This document shows, in pieces, positions 5,351-7,538 of a stretch of DNA of 7,538 nucleotides. The notes under the pieces were generated by a model. The model was not told the origin of the DNA. It made no database searches and saw only the letters and a list, made by a program, of their open reading frames with translations. Each line of letters opens with the position of its first letter. Within the stretch, counting starts at the first letter, position 1. The stretch is from an uncultured Mollicutes bacterium (GTDB lineage: Bacteria; Bacillota_I; Bacilli_A; Acholeplasmatales; Anaeroplasmataceae). A program made the translations under genes and the position numbers. Where the stretch lies: the NCBI GenBank assembly GCA_900540705.1, contig UQGR01000052.1:1-7538 (forward strand), read 5' to 3'.

Positions 5351-5550
5351 AGTTCTTCCTCCTAAAAAAATAAAAAAGCATCCTTTATGAGTATCGTTCA
5401 TAAGGACGCAAAAGTATTGCGCGGTGCCACCTTAATTCTAATGTGAAAACATTAACGCTTAAATTCAATTTTAGACCATTTCCTCATAAGAAGTATTATG
5501 ATGCTTACACTATCCATCATTCGCTATAAAAGGGACTTCCTCAAGTACTT
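5351..5550 (-). promoter_or_regulatory. Tryptophan T-box leader of trpS
   Basis: A tRNA-sensing riboswitch that lets transcription continue into trpS when tRNA-Trp is uncharged. Read leftward, Stem I includes the distal GCGAATGATGG and AGTGTAAGCATCA elements, with TGATG/CATCA closing the apical stem. A TGG Trp specifier follows in GGAAATGGTCT (TGG at 5478-5476). The T-box AAGGTGGCACCGCG is at 5433-5420. Its bulge TGGC (5429-5426) is complementary to a tRNA 3' end GCCA, which fits the G discriminator base of bacterial tRNA-Trp. The antiterminator forms by AAGG with CCTT plus GCGCAA with TTGCGT (3' arm at 5411-5402), competing with the terminator. The start near 5550 is predicted from the promoter. 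The specifier is assigned by position and by the gene, without a full fold. Confidence 0.93.
5364..5409 (-). terminator. T-box regulated terminator of the trpS leader
   Basis: Read leftward, GCGTCCTT-ATGA (5409-5398) pairs with TCAT-AAAGGATGC (5390-5378) with one bulged A and one G-U pair, around a seven-base loop. It is followed by TTTTTTATTTTTTT (5377-5364). Its 5' arm shares GCGTCCTT with the antiterminator, so the two structures exclude each other. Confidence 0.92.
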
Positions 5551-5556
5551 ATTTTT

Positions 5557-5585
5557 ATTATAATGCCACTCCCTTTGAATTGCAA
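5557..5585 (-). promoter_or_regulatory. Sigma-A promoter of the trpS T-box transcript
   Basis: Read leftward: -35 TTGCAA (5585-5580), exactly 17 bases, -10 TATAAT (5562-5557). The predicted start, about 5550, fits the beginning of Stem I. It is divergent from the miaB promoter; the -35 boxes are 31 bases apart. Confidence 0.85.
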
Positions 5586-5616
5586 CACTTAATTTTTGGG
5601 TTTCACCATCTTTAAT

Positions 5617-5645
5617 TTGAAATAATGTAGGTTTTAGTATATAAT
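5617..5645 (+). promoter_or_regulatory. Sigma-A promoter of miaB-ymcA
   Basis: -35 TTGAAA (5617-5622, 5 of 6), 17-base spacer, perfect -10 TATAAT (5640-5645). The predicted start near 5652 leaves only about 13 bases before the TTG start of miaB, so the ribosome site AGGTGA (5653-5658) lies at the very 5' end of the transcript. Confidence 0.75.
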
Positions 5646-5664
5646 ACGCTTTAGGTGATGAAAC

Positions 5665-7098
5665 TTGAAAAATATCAAATTAGCTATGCCATCCTTGAAG
5701 GATGCTAGGATGCGTAAAAATAAAAATGTACCAACCATTCGTTATGCTTTGGAGGAAAAATATAAGAATTTAGGGAAGGATAAGACGTACTATATTTTCA
5801 CTTATGGCTGTCAGGGAAATGAGGCAGATAGTGAGGTTATGGCAGGAATCCTAGAAGAGATTGGCTATACAAAATCGATGGACCCTATGAATTCCGATTT
5901 AGTTATATTAAATACATGTGCTATCAGAGAAAATGCTGAACAAAGAATATGGGGTGTCTTAGGACAGTTAAAAGGCAGAAAACGAGAAAATCCAGATATG
6001 ATTGTAGGGATAGCTGGCTGTATGCCTCAGGAAGAAAATGCAACAAACAAAATCTTAGAATCCTATGATTTTATCGATTTGGTGATAGGAACCCACAACA
6101 AGGGTCATTTGCCAAAGCTTCTTTTTGAAGCCTATATGACGAAGGCCAAGGTGGTTGAGGTGATTTCTAGTGAGGGAGATATTTTGGAGGATGCTCCTAA
6201 AATTAGAGAATCTCACCATAAGGCATGGGTCAATATTATGTATGGCTGTGATGAATTCTGTACATATTGTATTGTCCCTTATACCAGAGGAAGAGAAAGA
6301 AGCCGAGCTAAGGAGGATATTCTTAAGGAGGTAGAAGAACTAGTAAGGTTAGGATATAAAGAGATAACTTTGTTAGGACAGAATGTCAACGCCTATGGAA
6401 AGGATATCAATCCAGAGTACACCTTTGGAGATTTACTTTATGATTTAGATAAGACAGGGATAGAAAGAATTCGTTATACGACCTCTCATCCTAGGGATTT
6501 AGATGAAAAGACGATGCAAGCAATGCATGATTGTAAAAGTGTAATGCCACATCTTCATTTACCCGTTCAATCAGGAGACAACGCTATTTTAAAAAAGATG
6601 AACCGGAAATATACCTATGAGGATTATATGCAGAAGGTTACACGCTTAAAGGAGCTAGTTCCAGATATTGCCTTAACTACAGACATTATTGTAGGTTTTC
6701 CAAATGAAACTGAAGAGCAATTTTTAAATACCCTAAAGCTTGTAGAAACTGCGAAATTTGAGGGAGCATTTACCTTTATTTATTCAAAAAGAGAAGGGAC
6801 TCCGGCAGCTTCTATGTTAGATTGTATAACGGATGAGGAGAAGCATACTCGTTTGAATCGGTTAAATGTATTAATCAATGCAGGATATTTAGCTGGACAT
6901 CAAAGGTTTTTAAATCAAATTGTTGAGGTATTGGTAGATGGACCTTCTAAAAATGGAGATGGTATGATGTGTGGATATACTCCTCATTTAAAGCTAACTC
7001 ATTTTAAATCTGATGATATATCTTTGATAGGGAAAATAGTAAAGGTGAAAGTGATAGAAGCCAAAACCTGGTTTATGATAGGTGAACTCTGTGAATGA
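5665..7098 (+). CDS. miaB: tRNA-2-methylthio-N6-dimethylallyladenosine synthase MiaB
   Basis: Radical-SAM methylthiotransferase that adds the 2-methylthio group to i6A37 of tRNAs reading UNN codons. It has 477 residues; B. subtilis MiaB is slightly longer at the N-terminus. The N-terminal UPF0004 domain holds three cluster cysteines: Cys49 (TYGCQGNEAD), Cys85 (LNTCAIRENA) and Cys119 (AGCMPQEE). The radical-SAM CxxxCxxC is Cys195-Cys199-Cys202 in YGCDEFCTYCIVPYTRG. Then come LLGQNVNAYG (236-245), TSHPRD (273-278), HLPVQSG (298-304), TTDIIVGFPNET (338-349), IYSKREGTPA (372-381) and a C-terminal TRAM domain (about 412-476). The start is taken as TTG 5665 with AGGTGA seven bases upstream; ATG 5710 (Met16) with AAGGA at 5698-5702 is the alternative. 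Gly51 replaces the usual Met of GCQMN. ymcA overlaps its 3' end. Confidence 0.97.
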   Translation: MKNIKLAMPSLKDARMRKNKNVPTIRYALEEKYKNLGKDKTYYIFTYGCQGNEADSEVMAGILEEIGYTKSMDPMNSDLVILNTCAIRENAEQRIWGVLGQLKGRKRENPDMIVGIAGCMPQEENATNKILESYDFIDLVIGTHNKGHLPKLLFEAYMTKAKVVEVISSEGDILEDAPKIRESHHKAWVNIMYGCDEFCTYCIVPYTRGRERSRAKEDILKEVEELVRLGYKEITLLGQNVNAYGKDINPEYTFGDLLYDLDKTGIERIRYTTSHPRDLDEKTMQAMHDCKSVMPHLHLPVQSGDNAILKKMNRKYTYEDYMQKVTRLKELVPDIALTTDIIVGFPNETEEQFLNTLKLVETAKFEGAFTFIYSKREGTPAASMLDCITDEEKHTRLNRLNVLINAGYLAGHQRFLNQIVEVLVDGPSKNGDGMMCGYTPHLKLTHFKSDDISLIGKIVKVKVIEAKTWFMIGELCE

Positions 7099-7417
7099 AA
7101 TAAAGGCTCATTTGGCAGATACTCCATTGATTCAAAGGATAAAGCACTTAGAAAAAATTTTAGATTCCAATCCACAGCTTAAGGATTTGGTTCATAGCTT
7201 AAAGGAAGCTCAAAAGAAAATGGTGAATGCGAAGGAGTTTCACCAAACAAGACAATATGAGGTATATAAGTCTGAGTATGATCAAATCTATGAAAGAATT
7301 TTAGATTTTCCTTTTGTAGAGGAATATTTAAGCCTATTAGAGGAAGCTAATGATGTTCTATTGAATCTGACAAATTTAATTGAAACTAAGATTAATAAAG
7401 AACTTGAGAAAGTATAA
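7091..7417 (+). CDS. ymcA: YlbF/YmcA-family protein (RicA-like), cysteine-free
   Basis: A small all-helical protein of the YlbF/YmcA family, 108 residues from the GTG at 7091. In B. subtilis YmcA (RicA) works with YlbF (RicF) and YaaT (RicT), modulating RNase Y cleavage and needed for biofilm, competence and sporulation. Family features: a short helix LIQRIKHLEKILDSN, the long charged helical pair around LVHSLKEAQKKMVNAKEF, FPFVEEYLSLLEEANDVLLNL, and the end ETKINKEL, equivalent to B. subtilis ISNQVTNEI. The position right after miaB supports YmcA over YlbF. The GTG at 7091 was chosen because AGGTGA (7080-7085) precedes it; the GTG at 7082 lies inside that site. It overlaps miaB by 8 bases (translational coupling). 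It lacks the C-terminal tail of B. subtilis YmcA (143 residues) and has no cysteine. Confidence 0.85.
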   Translation: MNEIKAHLADTPLIQRIKHLEKILDSNPQLKDLVHSLKEAQKKMVNAKEFHQTRQYEVYKSEYDQIYERILDFPFVEEYLSLLEEANDVLLNLTNLIETKINKELEKV

Positions 7418-7428
7418 AAGGAAAGAGT

Positions 7429-7467
7429 AAAGGCTTTACTATATCAAAATATAGTATTGCTTTTTTT
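7429..7467 (+). terminator. Rho-independent terminator after ymcA
   Basis: TACTATAT (7437-7444), loop CAAA, ATATAGTA (7449-7456) form an eight-pair inner stem. A TT/TT internal mismatch and outer GC/GC pairing (7433-7434 with 7459-7460) extend it, followed by seven T (7461-7467). It starts 12 bases after the ymcA stop and ends the miaB-ymcA unit. Confidence 0.9.
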
Positions 7468-7474
7468 CTGTATA

Positions 7475-7488
7475 TTTCACATGTGAAA
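7475..7488. repeat. 14-bp perfect palindrome near the right edge
   Basis: TTTCACATGTGAAA reads the same on both strands, centred on CATG, 7 bases after the T-run of the ymcA terminator. A second, looser inverted repeat follows, TTGTCA (7504-7509) and TGACAA (7522-7527), with GTTGT-G-ACAAC nested at 7518-7528. Such sites can be operators of a gene beyond the edge. I find no -10/-35 pair or convincing ORF start in 7468-7538. Confidence 0.5.
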
Positions 7489-7538
7489 ATGGAAAAACTT
7501 ATTTTGTCAAAGTTGGTGTTGTGACAACTGGAGCTCAT

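Noticed and set aside
5351..5401. N-terminal extension of TrpRS by 17 residues to an in-frame ATG at 5401
   Set aside because: The extra codons are the T-box terminator loop, 3' arm and U-tract, and there is no ribosome site. AGGAGG and the family N-terminus fix the start at 5350.
7082..7090. GTG at 7082 as the start of ymcA
   Set aside because: This codon lies within the AGGTGA that serves as ribosome site for the GTG at 7091. No other Shine-Dalgarno precedes it.
7434..7538. Open frames at the right edge: leftward frames from the edge and a rightward frame ending ...FVKVGVVTTGAH
   Set aside because: They have no start codon with a ribosome site, or they run through the terminator hairpin. 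Too short to tell from chance.
1..7538. CRISPR array, tRNA or rRNA genes, insertion sequence or phage module
   Set aside because: No regularly spaced direct repeats, no cloverleaf or rRNA-like sequence, and no transposase, integrase or phage gene were seen on either strand.

Overview
The window is AT-rich chromosomal DNA of a low-GC Gram-positive bacterium (Bacillota). The order rny - ymdB - spoVS - (insertion) - miaB - ymcA is the conserved block known from Bacillus subtilis, where cotE and mutS follow. SpoVS points to a spore-forming lineage or one descended from it. TGG encodes Trp and TGA ends miaB, so the genetic code is standard. Housekeeping proteins differ clearly from B. subtilis, which suggests a deeper Bacilli or Erysipelotrichia-type lineage; I cannot name a genus. 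Nothing here is phage- or transposon-like with any confidence.

Layout. Bases 1-54 hold the first 18 codons of a leftward gene, probably an M19 dipeptidase, with its own promoter. A divergent sigma-A promoter at 185-213 drives rny (RNase Y). A terminator-like hairpin separates rny from ymdB (cyclic-nucleotide phosphodiesterase), followed by spoVS and a clean terminator. The 303-base gap 2997-3299 holds that terminator, two adjacent inverted repeats, a possible 40-codon leftward small gene with promoter and operator-like palindrome, and the promoter of the next operon. That operon encodes a cysteine-rich C_GCAxxG_C_C family protein and a YqeY/GatB-domain protein, and is followed by a short frameshifted protein-like remnant. 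The remnant and the leftward trpS gene converge on one shared terminator hairpin. trpS has a complete tryptophan T-box leader and a near-consensus promoter. Divergent from it, miaB and an overlapping ymcA (ricA) form a two-gene unit ended by a terminator. The last 70 bases hold a 14-bp palindrome but no recognisable gene.

How the genes work together. RNase Y is the membrane-anchored endonuclease that starts mRNA decay. YmcA/RicA is known in B. subtilis as a subunit of the RicA-RicF-RicT complex that modulates RNase Y, and YmdB also affects biofilm and sporulation decisions. MiaB thiomethylates tRNA, and TrpRS with its T-box senses tRNA-Trp charging. The common theme is RNA turnover, tRNA function and developmental control.

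No wholly new system is evident. The points most worth a second look are the leftward small ORF with its promoter/operator arrangement at 3032-3217, a tryptophan synthetase without any tryptophan residue, a RicA-like protein without cysteines, and the frameshifted remnant after yqeY.
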